Of a DNA stretch of 64,000 bases, positions 11,601-25,900 are shown piece after piece. The translations under genes and the position numbers were made by a program. Under the pieces are notes generated by a model. The model did no database searches. It was not told the DNA's origin and saw only the letters and a list, made by a program, of their open reading frames with translations. Source of the stretch: Branchiostoma floridae (Eukaryota > Chordata > Leptocardii > Amphioxiformes > Branchiostomatidae); the NCBI RefSeq assembly GCF_000003815.2, contig NC_049987.1:10584714-10648713 (forward strand). The letters run 5' to 3'. Position 1 is the stretch's first letter, and each line of letters opens with the position of its first letter.

Positions 11601-14600
11601 TGTATGATATTGATATTTTCCAAAATATAGAAAATAAATATTACTGATAATACAACTTATAAAACACAAAGCCTAAAAAGATAAGTTTTTGTGGTCTATT
11701 TTGTGATCTATTTCAGTGCATAATACAAAAACAGACAAACGACAGCCTCTCAAAAATTCAAAACATCAAAACAAACAAAACCAAGCAAAATAATACAATA
11801 AAAGATAAAAAAAGAAGAAAATTATGCTTTTAAAGACCAGAAACAAGCGGAATCACAATAAGCACAAAGTTCCCCACTTACCCATAGCTTTTATTTGTTT
11901 ATGAAATTTCGTTGAGCGATCAAATAAAAATTGTGTCAGATCGCGTTAGATTGGGACGCTAGTTTGAGGGTGGAAACACAACAGTTACATGACAACCAGG
12001 CCAGGCATTAGTTGATGTGGTAGAGATGATTTTTTCTGTCTGCACCCAAGCGGTTCGGATATGATTGCGCACTCGGAATGGATACTGATTTTTCATCACG
12101 GCAGAGAGATATGTGTGTCACAGATGGATGGAGACGTTCCACGCTTCGATTGATGGCAGAAAGTCGAAAATCATTTCTCGGGGAAACGGCAAATGCACTC
12201 TGACGTAGCGAGATGTGTACGTAATGTTGACGGCATCTCCTGACATGTGCAGACTTCTAAGTAGTTCAGAACAACATAGGACTTCGTTGGATAAATACGG
12301 GAGATATATTCACATGCACAGAAGTACAATGTTTAGTACACTCTTTAAAATACAGAAGGTAAGATGGATAAAAATGGTGCTTTCATCGTGGGATAGGCTG
12401 CCCCAGTATTTTATATGATGTTATACGAAGACAATTTTGTGCATGCCATTGTCATCCTCAAAGACTAGCCGAACTGTCGACATATTGAGGGTGACACTGA
12501 CATTATTGGGCGCATTCCATGAGCGGTTATACTTAGAATACTGATCCCATGCCGATCGTCCTCAGGGCACAACTGTCGCATCAAAATTACGGTGAGTCTT
12601 AAAGCCCTTGTGAAAGTTTATCCAGACTGCGAGCCAGGCATAGCTTGGGCTCGCAGGCAGCCCGCGTGTAATATATCACATGTTAGAGCCCTGCAGCAAT
12701 TTCGTGGGTAGACGGAGGTAATTCTCCCCGTGGGATTGACATGGAAGACAACGGATAGCTCACGCTGTTTGAATCCTGCCTGCCCGTTCTGACCGAGCGG
12801 CGGTGATGGAACGACAAATTCGCGAGGCGTATTCGATAAAAAGAACGAATAGGCTTTCTGCATGTTGAGGTTCTGAGCTACAGCTACACACACATATATC
12901 TGTTCCACCCTGGTATTACAGACACAACACTATTGCACAACAAAAGCTTCCTGCGTACCTTTAGGCGTTGCCCTAAACGAATGATGACCTACAACAGGAG
13001 TGAATGGGTATCGGGATGAGTACCTACAGTACCTGTCCAAAGGCCTGAACAGCATATGGAATTTTCATCAACGGTGGTAACAACTAGAGTGCATTCAGTA
13101 CCGTAGATATCGCCATAAAGTCGCCCCGTTTCCCCCTCGCAATCAGACGATAGCCGTTTGATATTTGACCTGTGGCTGTACCACCCGACCCGTACATTAA
13201 TACCTCCCAGAGAAAGCAGGGCTAATCTAAGAAGACCGTCTCACCTCGCCATAATGAAGCCATCATGTACAGAAGCCCCACCACGACACCTCGCACACCA
13301 CACGGAGCAGCCATCACCGCCGGTAACGCTCAACTGGTCTCGGATTGCGGGCCGGTCGCCAGTCGAGCGTGCTTAGCTCCAACTCCCCACAACAGGAGGT
13401 CTTTCAACATTTCATTGGTTACCGACTTATCGTCGGGAATGATCGAATCAATAGTCACTTAGAATGTTCATCTATCAGTAGTTCTCTGTGGCGGGCTGGG
13501 AGAAGCGGCGCTCCGGTTCGGCCTGACGACACGACGTACAGCTCGGGAATGGGCCTGATCCTAGAGGCGTCTCCAAGACTCTCCGCTCTCCTAACCAACA
13601 GGTTGGCCCCGTGTTGACATACGAGAGAATAGATGAATTTTTAACCATCTAATTACATCAGATGGTGTCTCCAAATTGGGAAGGGATGTTTCTCCGGACG
13701 GCCCTCTTGTCTGACATAATTACTGCAGGCTGGATGGCCGCGCTGCGAGGCTGATTGCACCGAAGCAATGTCAACAGCACCATAAAGTAGTAATTAGTAC
13801 GGCAGGATGTGTTTTAGTGGAAATAACTTTTACTGAAGGGGAGAGCGGCCGGGAAGATTAAAAGGAGCGGCAGAATGGATAGCGGCGTGCTCATGACCCC
13901 GGATAACTACCACTGAGAGTTGTGAAAAACACGGCAACACGCCGCACCTATCATGTGACAGATGAAACGTACAACATTACCATAATGAGCAGACCGTCAA
14001 CAACTTCGATCGGTCCATCGCTGAAAATTTCATACACTTCCAACTCAATCACCGAGAACAAAGAGTAGAGCCCTAACCTCAGAAAAGCTCTTTTCATTCT
14101 AGAAGACTAACAATTGAGAATAATTACAAAAGAGGGACCTGTGTGGAGCAGATATGAGGCGGTAGTTATGGGAGGTGATTAGAACTAAGGGCTCCTGTGA
14201 GGAGTGTGTTAATTAGTTCCCTCGTGTTTCACAAAGCTAGTCATCTAACTATGCAGCTAGAGTGCTTCCTTCGCGAAAATCAATCAGCATTCGTCACTGT
14301 CTTTACAACTTATTATTTCGTCAAGCGGAACAACTTGTCATGGCTTTTACACAGACATGAAACTTTATGTTTATGGCCTCGCTTTTACATGATAGATATT
14401 ACATTCTGCCATGTCCCATGGGAATGCCGATAGTAATGGCTACAGGAGTGGTCAATAACACATCGACATGATCTTTATGAACGACGTTCTGGCGCCGGCA
14501 GCTTTAATGTGAGATTAGGAAGCGGTATGTCACCTCGTTATAGGAAACGGTAATCACTAATGAATAAATAAACTCAGAGGAGCCGAAAGGACCGACTCTG

Positions 14601-17600
14601 ATTTTAATGGCTTCTCTAATTAAGTGTTCTTGAAGAACACACTGTTTGTGAGCATTCATGGTTTAGTACAGAATTAATCCATAAGTACAGAAATACGGGG
14701 TATTAAAATATAATTGCGTAACGGCGTGGAAAACCACCCATTTGTTTTGCGCCACATTCGTCAGTAGAGAACCTGCTCGTCAACGATACTGGTGAAAGCA
14801 CCCCAGAGACGCCGGGTAAATGGACATGGCGCTCTATTGCCGCTATTATCTTTCGCTTTTGTTGCATTGATTAGAGCGTACACGTGACTGTAGACCTACA
14901 AATCTGGCGATATCTGCGCGGGTTGTACCAGTAAATGGCACCCCTGCGTTTTCCCCAGCCGACTGACAAATAGCTACACAGGCCTCAACACTCGGGGTGA
15001 GAATTGAGTTGTCTAACTTTTGAACATTCGAAAGATAAATGTTTGGAAGTTGCCTTTCTTGACACTGTAGCAGTAAAGAATCTCTTTGATGTGTCTGAAC
15101 GCAGCGGTATCTCATTTTTCTGACAGAACATCAAGAGCATACATGCCACCGGCGACAGGAATGTGCTTCATAATTGACAACATTTGTTCAAAATAACACC
15201 GTTTGGCCGATCTTAAAGACACTTACATGTCATCATGCCTAGGGATACAAATGATAATTGACCACAAATAGGGCTGCAAGAAGTGAGTGCCTTTGATTAT
15301 AAGGTAGTTTTTGATCGCACTTCTTTGTCAACGTTGCATCCTCCGATTACAGACATTATGCTGGCAGATCGTGACTGTGTCCTATTTGTCTGTCGTTGTA
15401 ATCGTCTACTTCTCATATTTAGCTTGATATACTGTGGAGTTTGGATAGAAAAAGCACGCCCTCTCTATTCCCAACTGAGCACACGATACAGGAGCCTTTG
15501 CTGCAGCAGGGAAAGGCACTGCCATCAGTTAAGCTCGGGTAGATTAATCCCGAAGAAGGGCATTTGCACCTTCGTCACGGAGCGCAAGTCTCTCGGCTCG
15601 CTCTCGGGAGGGGGGCCGTAATGTATATCATTCGTCGGAGGTGCTGATGAATGTCGGCGCCAAGGACTGGCTTGATGAATCTGCCTGTCACTTCCATCCA
15701 CAGGCCTGCGCACCACGCTGCAGAAACTCGTGATGGACGCGAGCACAGCAACTACTGTCAGTTAAAACGATAGTACAAAGTAGTGTAATAAGATGGGCAG
15801 GTGAGCATTAAGAATTTATGAGCGATGAATAAACAAGCGGCGACTGTAATACATAGTTGGATACAATTAAATCCCGATAGGAGAGAGAGAGAGAGACGTC
15901 AAACAAATATGCGTGAGATATAATGTCGCCCCTAGCGTTGCATCTGTCAAGTATGCTTAGTCATGCCATTTATAGATATAACCATTAAGCACCGTTATTT
16001 CTAAATAACTAGTGAAAGGATAATTACTGACAATTTTTTTTTTCAAAAGAGTTTTGATAGGTCACAAGTTTCTAAAAGTTGAAAAGTCTCCACCAGACAA
16101 ACAACTACCGTAATTTCAGTACCCTGGAGATGTTCCAGTCATACGGCCTAAAGATAGCATCCTAACGCAAACACCCAAATGGATGGACGACGCTATTGCA
16201 TGATCAGTATTATGTCTTGAACTTGCCAAAGTGCTTCTTTGGAGCGTGCTCAGAATTCCTTCTGACTCCGAGAAATAAATCAGGCGGCAGCCCGGCTTAG
16301 CGATTTCATTTCCTGGGAAGGAACTCGCTCGGAAGACCCCTTGCGAGCATTTCACCCATTACAAAAGTCACTTGATTTTATTCTACTGGAAGTAATGCGG
16401 TAATCGTCCTTTTCTTATTGGATGCCTTGCCGGAGACGTTCACCTTGGCGTCTAGAGCCCACGTGAAGGAGAACGGAGCTGCTTTTTCAATTACCAGATG
16501 CTCATCGTACTCAAGTCAACTTCAGTAAGCCCACAGCCTTCAGATTTTCCAATACCAATGTGCCGCATCACTTAGTTCTAACGGGTATCTCGACCTTTGT
16601 CTTCTCTATGGCTGTTTACGATGTCTTATTCCAATAGCCATGGCCAGGCCGTATGGATAGCCGCAGAACCCGGTGCTTACTCGAGTCCGCGCACTCTGGT
16701 CACTGAGTATCTTATTTATAATAAAAGTGAAAACGCTTGAGTGCGCGGGTTGAGGATCAGCACACCGCCGCTGATAAAGGGACTTGTTTATGTGCTCGTA
16801 CTTTTCGTATCTGCGGGGAGTAGTGGATGGGGAGATAGGGATTAGAGGGCCTTTAGGATAAATCCTCCTTCCGTCTTGCTGGCGTCTCGGTACTTGTACT
16901 AAGAAGCGCTTCGAACCGTAAACGAAGTTTGACGAACTCCAGCGGTAGTGGTGGAGAAGCTTTTAATCTTGAACAATGGTGCTTTGTCAAGTTCAATTTT
17001 TGGTCTAGAGCAGAGTACTTTATCTTTCAGGCGCCATGCTTAAGAAGATTGCAACGTCAATATTCTGTTCAACGTTCAGGAACAATAGGATGATAGTCTT
17101 CTTGGTGTTGTCACAAAAATGTTTTAACAAATTTCCAATTGCTATTATTCAACATTGAGCCTATTGTCTTTTCGTATTCGTATCAAACTTTTATTTGGTA
17201 TCAGGTGCTTCAAATATACATTTGTTAAGGGAAATTTGTTTGACAGAAATGCTAGTCAATTGCAATCTCTTCTTGATTTCCAGGCGCTACCGCACGATAT
17301 TTGAACACGACCTTTATTACTTTGAACATACATAATCCTCTTGGCTTTCAGTGCACGCACCAGAAAAAGTAAGATCACCTCTCACAGCGTGTGTGAGCTT
17401 TTGTAAGTTAGTCTCTTCCTCGACTTGGCAATACATCTAACTGTGCCTTACCGGCACACCATGATATTATCTGAACCATGCGGTCTTTCATCATGTCAAA
17501 TAAACGGACCATTTAGCTTTACGGCTCCAGCAGGTATTCTGGAAGGATTTCTCGCTCGCACGCTGTGGAGAATCCGGTGCTTATCGCTGCGTGTCCCGAG

Positions 17601-19912
17601 AGTAGAACACACTCCGGGTGGCGCCATTATTTTCTTCAACTGGGATCTTCTCTACCTCTTCTGGTTCAAGCTGCATTCGTCGAGTTAAATCCGTGTTGAG
17701 GGCATGTTGTGAGTTGAGCGGGTTGGTAAGCCTGTGCCTCTGGCAGTTAAGGATTGCCCGCTGTGACCAGGACAAGATTGCCGTCGGCATCGTCCCTGTA
17801 CATAATGTGCACCCATTGTAGCCTGTGCGCGTATCATCTCTGTTCATCACCCGACATTAATGGCAGAACAATGCGCGACCATGATTCACTCAACTGCCAA
17901 TAGGCAGCAGGGTGGCCGTAAAACGGCGCGGCGTTCAATCATACTGTCGTAAAAGTGTTCCCAGACGGCATATGGCTTTCACGGGTGCTCCTTGGTGTCA
18001 GATTCTGTTTGGGTCGTGTCTAACGGCATGGTGAAGACGCTCTCTCCGTAGAAGCGATGGCATCGATTCTAAAGCTGACCATCTCTAGCAAGAGCTGTCT
18101 GATAAAAGATTCAAACTATCGGTTTCTGTTGAAGATCAAGAAATTATCTCTTTTCTAATTCAGGTGCATGGGGATAAAATAGGCTTAGGTTTGAGGGTTA
18201 TTATCAGCTTTGGGGTTTAGTCTGTTCATTTACATTATATCGATTTTCTTTTTGAGCGTTATACTTTGTCATATCAACCTTTAAGAACTTTCCGTGAAGA
18301 TGGCAGGTTTTGATCAAATGTATAATTAAGGCAGCGGAGATCATTGGTATTCCACTTGCCTTCTGTAATCCTTTATTAGGCAACTTTGCAACCTTGATTC
18401 AGAAAGCCGTCTTATTAGATCGAGAGTTAAGAAAGTAATTCCTGATCCTTAAAGGCGTTTTAATGTTTGTGCTAACCCGATAAGATTGATCCGGTTAACC
18501 GGCATCTAACGAGCCGAGAAGGATATTAGCGATTACAGTGATTAAAGCAGGGGTCAGTCAGCGGTCCGGCACCTTCCAGACGATTACAGGCTAAACTTGC
18601 TTAATCCTGTTTTATATTCAAGAGCGTCTTAACGGGTTAAAAACACATGAACCTGGACGTGTGCAGACTACACAAGCTTCCCTTAAAAGCATCCGCGCGC
18701 CCTGTACTGATGGAAGTACCGCCCGAATCGCCTGCAGAAATTGCAAGTTCGATACAGGGGAAGTCTGAAAATTGGGCAAATGGCCAACGTAAGTGTACTT
18801 GGATGCGACCCAAATACGGCCTGGAGCATTAAGGCAGGAGAGCCGTATAATTGGGACTCAATCTATCTGTGGCTTTTTGAAATGCTTCATTTCATCCCAG
18901 AGGGCAACACAGTGGCTACTGCAATCATGGTGACACTGCTCTAAGGTTAGCGCTTAGTCATAGAAATCATTTTCGTTATGCATGATATTTGAAAAAGAAA
19001 TGATGACATAGTGAAAACTAGTTCCCAGATCTTCTACTGACCCAACGGTCAAATAGTTAGACTAAGGGGTAACTGTAATGAGGCCTTTATTGGTGTATAT
19101 TTTTTCATAACTCACAATACGTTATTTTTGCTTTGGCTGTGTCCCGTAACATACCATCCAAATAAGCCCACTTTGATAGCTGTTTGGGCTTTTGAAGTTC
19201 TTTACGGCACGGAAGTTACTGGATGGTAAAGTTTGTGACCCAGCGTCATATCGGCCACACCTTGTCACTCATCGCGCCCTGCCGAGCTCCCTACCATTAC
19301 CGTGATGCGCAAATCCGCGCTATTTTTCATTTTGTTTTCCGAGTGATGCGCCGATTCACACGCTCGAGTTGTTGCCGTTCGCTCGGATTATTGGATAGTC
19401 TGGCGTGAATGTCATCATTACTTGATGAGTGATGAGATTCGCTCTATCCGGGGTACGATGGACTCTTACAGCTGGCGTTCTGAATAAAACATGGCGACTT
19501 GGGCAGCTTATATTCTCCACGCTAGCTCTGAGAAATTGCCTTCCATTTGGGAACAAGAAAAGTCCGTGTAGTTCATCATCAAGTCAGTGACAGCTCGTTC
19601 TAGTACACTTCCGCGAACAGTGCACAATCAAACTCTAAAATCAATCTATTCTTCACGTAGAAATTGTTCCTATATAGATACAACCTTGCAATTAACCTTT
19701 GATTAAACATTATTGATGGCAAGGTGACTTTAATACCTTTGCACTCGCCACTATTTAATCCATCTATAAGTTCTGCGTTGACTTTTTAAGACTGGCGTTT
19801 GAGAAGACATGCTGACAGTGTTAAGCTTGGATAACTTTTAACCTTTTGAATTCTCATCTGGAACCTTCTAAATGGCTTACACAGTAGTAAAGTTGTAATC
19901 AGCTTTGCCAAG
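8695..19912. other. Long gene-poor region
   Basis: About 11 kb without a convincing exon on either strand. Recurrent short homeodomain-type cores (TAATTA, GATTA, TAATCC) appear, for example near 13640-13800, 14150-14230, 14570-14620 and 18440-18610. A hairpin CGAGCC...GGCTCG lies at about 12628-12655. Repeat load appears lower than in the receptor introns, but I cannot measure conservation. It may hold long-range regulatory DNA or non-coding transcripts; nothing in the sequence proves either. Confidence 0.4.
11539..11559. repeat. (AAAT)n microsatellite, possible retroposon tail
   Basis: A short AAAT tract about 45 bp downstream of a CTGCGACCTA motif (11488-11497) that recurs at three other places in the window. 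The pairing suggests the tail of a short retroposed element. Confidence 0.4.
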
Positions 19913-22900
19913 CTAGGCTCTAAAGTCGCTGGGGGGAGCCGGGGCCGGTTCCTTATCTGGCGTGCTCACGCGGAACGTGCCCTGCTTACTGACTCCGCTG
20001 ACGTCCCGCTTCACTCCCTGATTAAGAGTGGGGTTAGCGGGCGGCTTGGGAAATCCGTTCTGCGCAGAACGGTAATCCCCCGTCGGCCCTAGCGCGGCCG
20101 CAGCATTAGACATGGCGGCCAGTCTCGCCAGCAGCTCGTCAGCACGGCTGGCCTCCTCCTCCTCCTCCTTGGAGCTGACAGGGAAGGGCATGGCGAGGGG
20201 AGGTAGCGGCTCCGGAACCTTGGCCATGCTATCGCTGTCGTCACCCTTGGAGGACACACTCTTCTTGTCCCCTTTCCCAACACAGCAGGAGCTGAGGAAT
20301 CTGTCACAACAACCTCTCTTCTGGTCTCCAATACCGACATCTTTCTCCTGAAAAAGAAGATGCTAAGATTTACTCTACATTGACCCCTGTGCCCTCTATT
20401 TCGGTACAAGAAATACGACTTTGAAAGTAAAAATCAAAGATGTATTATCTACAATGTAACAACATTTAAGCAATACTAAGCGATGCAGTTATAATGTGGT
20501 AAACATTAATCACAACCAAGGTGCAATTAAGATCTAATCTAGCCTCACTAAATCTCTAAACAGCTTAAGACCGCGATATCCTGCCCTAAGACTCGTGTTT
20601 CACTTAATGACCCATGCCTTAATAGTCGCATTCTTCTCGATCTTCTATGCCTGACTACTTTTAGAAGTGATTAGTACTTCGTTCTTGTCATAATTGTTCG
20701 ATTATGTGAAGCTGTTAAAATGTTGTTTTATGGAAGGAAAGAATCTGAAGACTAGATCATTGGCAAACGTTTCTAAGTCAATGTGAGAACTGCAGAGGGG
20801 GTTCTTTGTTCTGATAACTCTATGAAAGACGCACAACTTTGACACAGCCGTTGCGTTTAGAGTGGCACTCAAAAATACCGACAAAAGAAACAAACAAAAA
20901 TAATAAGGACAATTACTTGGCTCAATGTCTTTAGAGATACATGTAAGCATCTACCTGGTCACCACATAAAGGGGATCTATATACAGTGACTGCTATCTTC
21001 GGATTCTGCTTTTTGCTGCAAATTATTAGACATCAATGGGGACTTATATACTTTTGACCTGTATTTGTATGAAACACATTTGCATGATGTCATTTTGTAA
21101 TGGTGTGGAATGAAGTTAATTAAAGTAAAAAAAAAAAGGTGGTGTGGCACTTGTTTCTTTAACTTATCCTCCGACACAACTACAACGGTAGACTCACCCG
21201 TCGCTCCCGTTTGGCCTGGACCTTGTAGACTATCAGTTCCACCAGGGCAACCACGACCCCGAGAACGATGGTCCCTCCGACCACAACAAACATAGGTGCG
21301 AGACCGTCTGGAGCCAACACATGCATGGCTGTAGCGTCTTCTCCCGGACACTGCCGGGCCGGGCTCATCAGCCACTTCATCTGTAGCTTCTGTAAGGTGC
21401 CGTCATTCTGCATGCTGGAGGAACATCGTCAGATAGGCAAGAATGAAGAATTGTTCATATACAATGCTTCATAAAAAAACTGACGGTTTAAGACCTTGGC
21501 ATTGCTTAGAGGCAAACGCGTAAGACCATATAGTGCCTAATGGCACAATGTGATTTTTTTGCTGTTTCAGTAGCAGAGTTACAAGGAAGGTTTGCCCTTT
21601 CATCCCATTTAACTTTTTCAAGGCATGCCCTTGTGCACGGGACCGCTAATTCACGTCTCTTTCCAAAGACGGGTAGCTGCGCCAACCGAGATGTCATTCC
21701 CAGGGTTTGTAACTGAATAAACTACTGGTATAAATATTATCCCAACTGTAAGGCTGCTAAGCATACACTTGGTAAGCTAAACATGTGGGTAACGCGTATG
21801 AAGTACGTATTTCAGGTGCAAAACCTGTTACATAGTAGTTTTCATCATACAGTGTGTTGACGTATTGGAAATGTACTGACTATTGCATTGGGTACAATGA
21901 GTGCACACATTTCCCTTGAAGTTGCAATAGATATGAAGAAAAGTGGTCTATTGGCGAGATTTCCTGTTAGAACTGCAAATTATTAATAATTTGATTGCTT
22001 TCTTCGTACCTTACAAATTGCTCAATATATATGGATACAAAGTTTTCAAAAAAGCAAAAGAAAATCTACATTTATAGGGGCAATTTCTTTGCATAAACTC
22101 TTTGCAATCACAACTAAGCCAGTCTAAGCTACAGAGATCTCGTTATCAAGTGTTGGTAGATAACTCTATTTACTTGCCCGAACGAGTACTTTGTTGAAGA
22201 CTTACTCGATGATTATCTTGTCGAATATGTCCTTGAAGACGGAGCCTTTGGGGAAGGGCAGACCGAGTTCGTAGGGTAAGAAGTAGTTGCCGACCGTCCG
22301 GAGTTGACAGTTGTACTTGTCTCGATAGTCGAACTCCACACGAGAGGTCGTGATGAAGGCGTAGCTTTCCTAGAAAGCCAAAGGAGGGGCGTTGTATTAG
22401 GTATAAGTCTCCAAGAAGAACATCTATGGTCTGTAACGTATAGGATTTCTGAGAAAAACAGCAAAGATCTGTGTGAGACATAGCTTGCCTAGAAAATCAC
22501 TGATATGTAACGTGTATATAGCCTTTCTAGGAAAATAACACAGATCTTAAAGGTTTATCTAGACAAACATAGTGCAAGATATAGTTTTCCCAGAAAAACA
22601 AATTTGGTCTATAAGGTATAACTACACAAACATCATGAAAGGTATAGCTTTCCTAAAAACAACATTGGTCTGTAAGGCAAATGTTTCTACGAAAGGCGTT
22701 TTTAAATGAAAACGTAGGGAGACCCCCTGGAAATCATCAAAGAGGAGTGATCTGCACAGCATGACGTTCCAAGAGCAAAACAACAAAATAAAAGGGTCAT
22801 CTTCGGGGCATAACTTTCCTAGAAAATTATGACTTGTTAGCTGTGAGTCATTTCTATTAGCCATTATCACATATTCTGCGTACAGACAACAGACGGCCTG

Positions 22901-25900
22901 GTAGGTTTCAACAATCCATCAACATCGCGGCACACTGCCAAACTCATGGATCTACATCAATACACGACTGTGTATATTAAAGCATACAATACATTTAATC
23001 TATTATAACACAATGTCGACTGGATGCCAAATATCTCAATACTGCGATAAAGGGTAATGAACCGAATTCTTTCAAAAAATGAAACATTAATAATAAAAGC
23101 ATGCAGAATACCAGAGGGTCGATACTATCAGACTTCTCTACATATCAGCCAAATGTCTTATGTCTGTATATTCTTTTAAAGCTATGGAAAAATAGGGAGA
23201 ACAGTGCGATCAAACGAAGTGTTTAAAAACAGCGAGTAAATCAAGACGGAACATCCTGGCGAGTAGAAGTAGCGTGAACAACTAGCACCAGTCGATCTCC
23301 TGTTGTACGGACAGCAATGTATGCTGTGAGGGATACACCACGATGCTTTTAGGCGGAAAATTGCTCCCGCTTTGCCTAATGCCCAGAAAATTGAAAGGAG
23401 TTCTGTCTATTATGGCGGGAAAGTCTACCCCGGCTGCCCTGCCTCTACTCTATTTGTAGCAGTTCGCCGAGACCTCAGCCCCGCTAATTCAATTAAAGGG
23501 ACAAACTAAAACGGGTTATCTGTATAGGGTACACAAAATTGCCAGTAAAGTAATGAAGAATAGACCCGCCTTCCCTAGGGACATATGCCTAAAGGCGCGT
23601 TTAAGCCATATTTTGTATATTTTGTAGACTTACTAGACTGTGACGAGCCGACGTTTTTGTTGTGTTGCGGTGTTTAATAGGTGTGAAATTGGATGGACAA
23701 CGGCATGATTAAGAAGAAGGCGGCGGGTTAACTCACGTTAGTCCCGGCGAACTTGCCGCCGTCTCCACACTGATGATCCCCCATCACCTTCCTCATCCCC
23801 ACATCGTTACTATTCACCAGGTTACGCCGGTTCTTCTGCAACAAGAATGCAATGTAATGTTATACATGTACATTTTCCCACTAGGACGGCGCTCTCGCTG
23901 CGCTCTCTCTGAGACCTTAAATCGCACAATGCCACCTGTACTGCCTTCTTCAAACGGAAAATCTGGGGTACTCAAGGCGACCTATACATGTATGTGCACT
24001 GACCCTTACCCCTCCCTGTAGATTCACCATCATTGTAGACACTGTATACGCTACCTTAGACCAATTGTATTTATATTAGTCGTACCAAGAATATTGCTAC
24101 TAAGATAATCTATTTTTCCTGTGCATGTTAACTTCCTTTTGAAACTGGCCTTGTCTGTCAGCAGGGCTGGCCCTTTGTAATAGCCACAGGCTAGTAGGGC
24201 AACCCTGGCTGTGCGCGCTGAACAGCCAAACCAAGAAATAAATAAATGAATGAAAATTGCACAGCCTTCAAGCTGTTTTCAAGTCTTGGACCAATGATTA
24301 TACGCCCAGCCAAAACTTGCAAATGGCTAAAGATAATCCAGTTTTACGCTAAGCCAATGAATACTATTTCTGCCTCAAAACGTGAGATTAGCCATGTCAC
24401 TTGTTACGTGTACCCTGTAAACTAATAGGATTAGCCAAAGATGTAAAGCCTCAAGGGGAGGGACTCAAAAGGTCCATTTTAAGCCGATTTAACCTACCGA
24501 TATCGTGTATCTAGAACATGGCTTTGAATGTTTTATTCTTGACGTTATGACGTAAAAGGTGTTTTAAGTTTATATGGCTTGGGAAAGTAATTTATGGTGT
24601 TTTCTACCATATTTTGAAAGGATGGGCAAGATTTTGCTTCAAAGTTCCGTATGTTGAAAACCTATTTTGATTGCTTACTGAAACAGTCTCTCTCTCAAAT
24701 AAAAAAAATATTGGAATGGCCTCCTTATTCTTAAAGTAAAGGTAATGGGTATTCTTTTGTGCAGGGTCTCACTTAAGGACTTAAAACACTCTACCTTGTG
24801 GAGGATTTGCTAAACACGGTTAGGGTTTACAATTTTGTGGGTTTGGCCTCTAACTGGCTTTGAGTCAATCAGAAGATTGTTTTCTTTAGGTGAAGCCGAT
24901 CTCTGATTGGCTGAGAGCTGGCTAAAGATCAAGCGCACAAAAGTGCCTAACTTATTTTGTAAAGGCCGCATACGACGCTCTGCAGAGTTGAATAACTGGT
25001 AATAGAAAACCTTCAAAATACTTTGGCAGAGGTTCTGGCACTAGAGATATCTTGGCACCATCACGGCTGCCCTTCAAGCCCCACGCCCATACCGGACTAA
25101 CCTATACGCCAGTCTGGTTAGTTTTATGTCCGCTATGATAGTCACTGCTATCGGAGAGGACGTAAAACTAACTAAGGTTCCATCCAGGCTAATAACACAC
25201 ACGCAAATCCCAGGATAAGTCTAACCTCGGCGCCAATCGACAGACACCAGGTGTCGAACCCATTAACATTGTGAAGAAACTCGATGCTTAAGGTGGTATC
25301 TCACTGCACTTGGAGCACCGTTGCGGCACTGCGGGCTTCGAAAGACACTCAACGAATTTCAGAGAAAAAAAAATCTCTTACGTTTTGTGTATTTTGTCTT
25401 CCAAATCATACTTTTACGTATTATGCAATATCCTGATTATACAAAATTGACGAAAAAAGAAAAAAACACAACAGTGCCGCAGTGAACGAATCCCGCAGTG
25501 CCGCACCTGTGCCCCAAGTGCAGTGAGGTATCATCTTACGTTTTTGGAATGTCTGTTCGGCTAGTAAATAGGATTAGGTTTCGCTGAGAGTTAGCTGAAA
25601 TCGTTCACAGTTGACGACGTAACGCTAACGCCCCGTCCATAGTAATCCTCCATCTTATCAGCTACAGGGCATTTCTCCCTTGATTACTGTGCTGAAGAAC
25701 CCTGTTATAGTTTGTAATCGTCTAAGGTTCCCTCTTAATGTGTTTCAGGTGATAAGGTCATGGCCATTAAGGACCAGGTCACAAACGTCATTGTTGTACG
25801 ATCCCAAACATTCTTGGGATCGTCGGGTACAAATGTATGTACTGCATGTTTAAAATTCTTGTCTCTGAAATGTTTGTTTTCATTTTGTATTTTTTTGTAC

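Noticed and set aside
12618-12908. 96-codon minus-strand frame with a CGAGCC hairpin
   Set aside because: No recognisable domain, start context or splice sites; composition looks non-coding.
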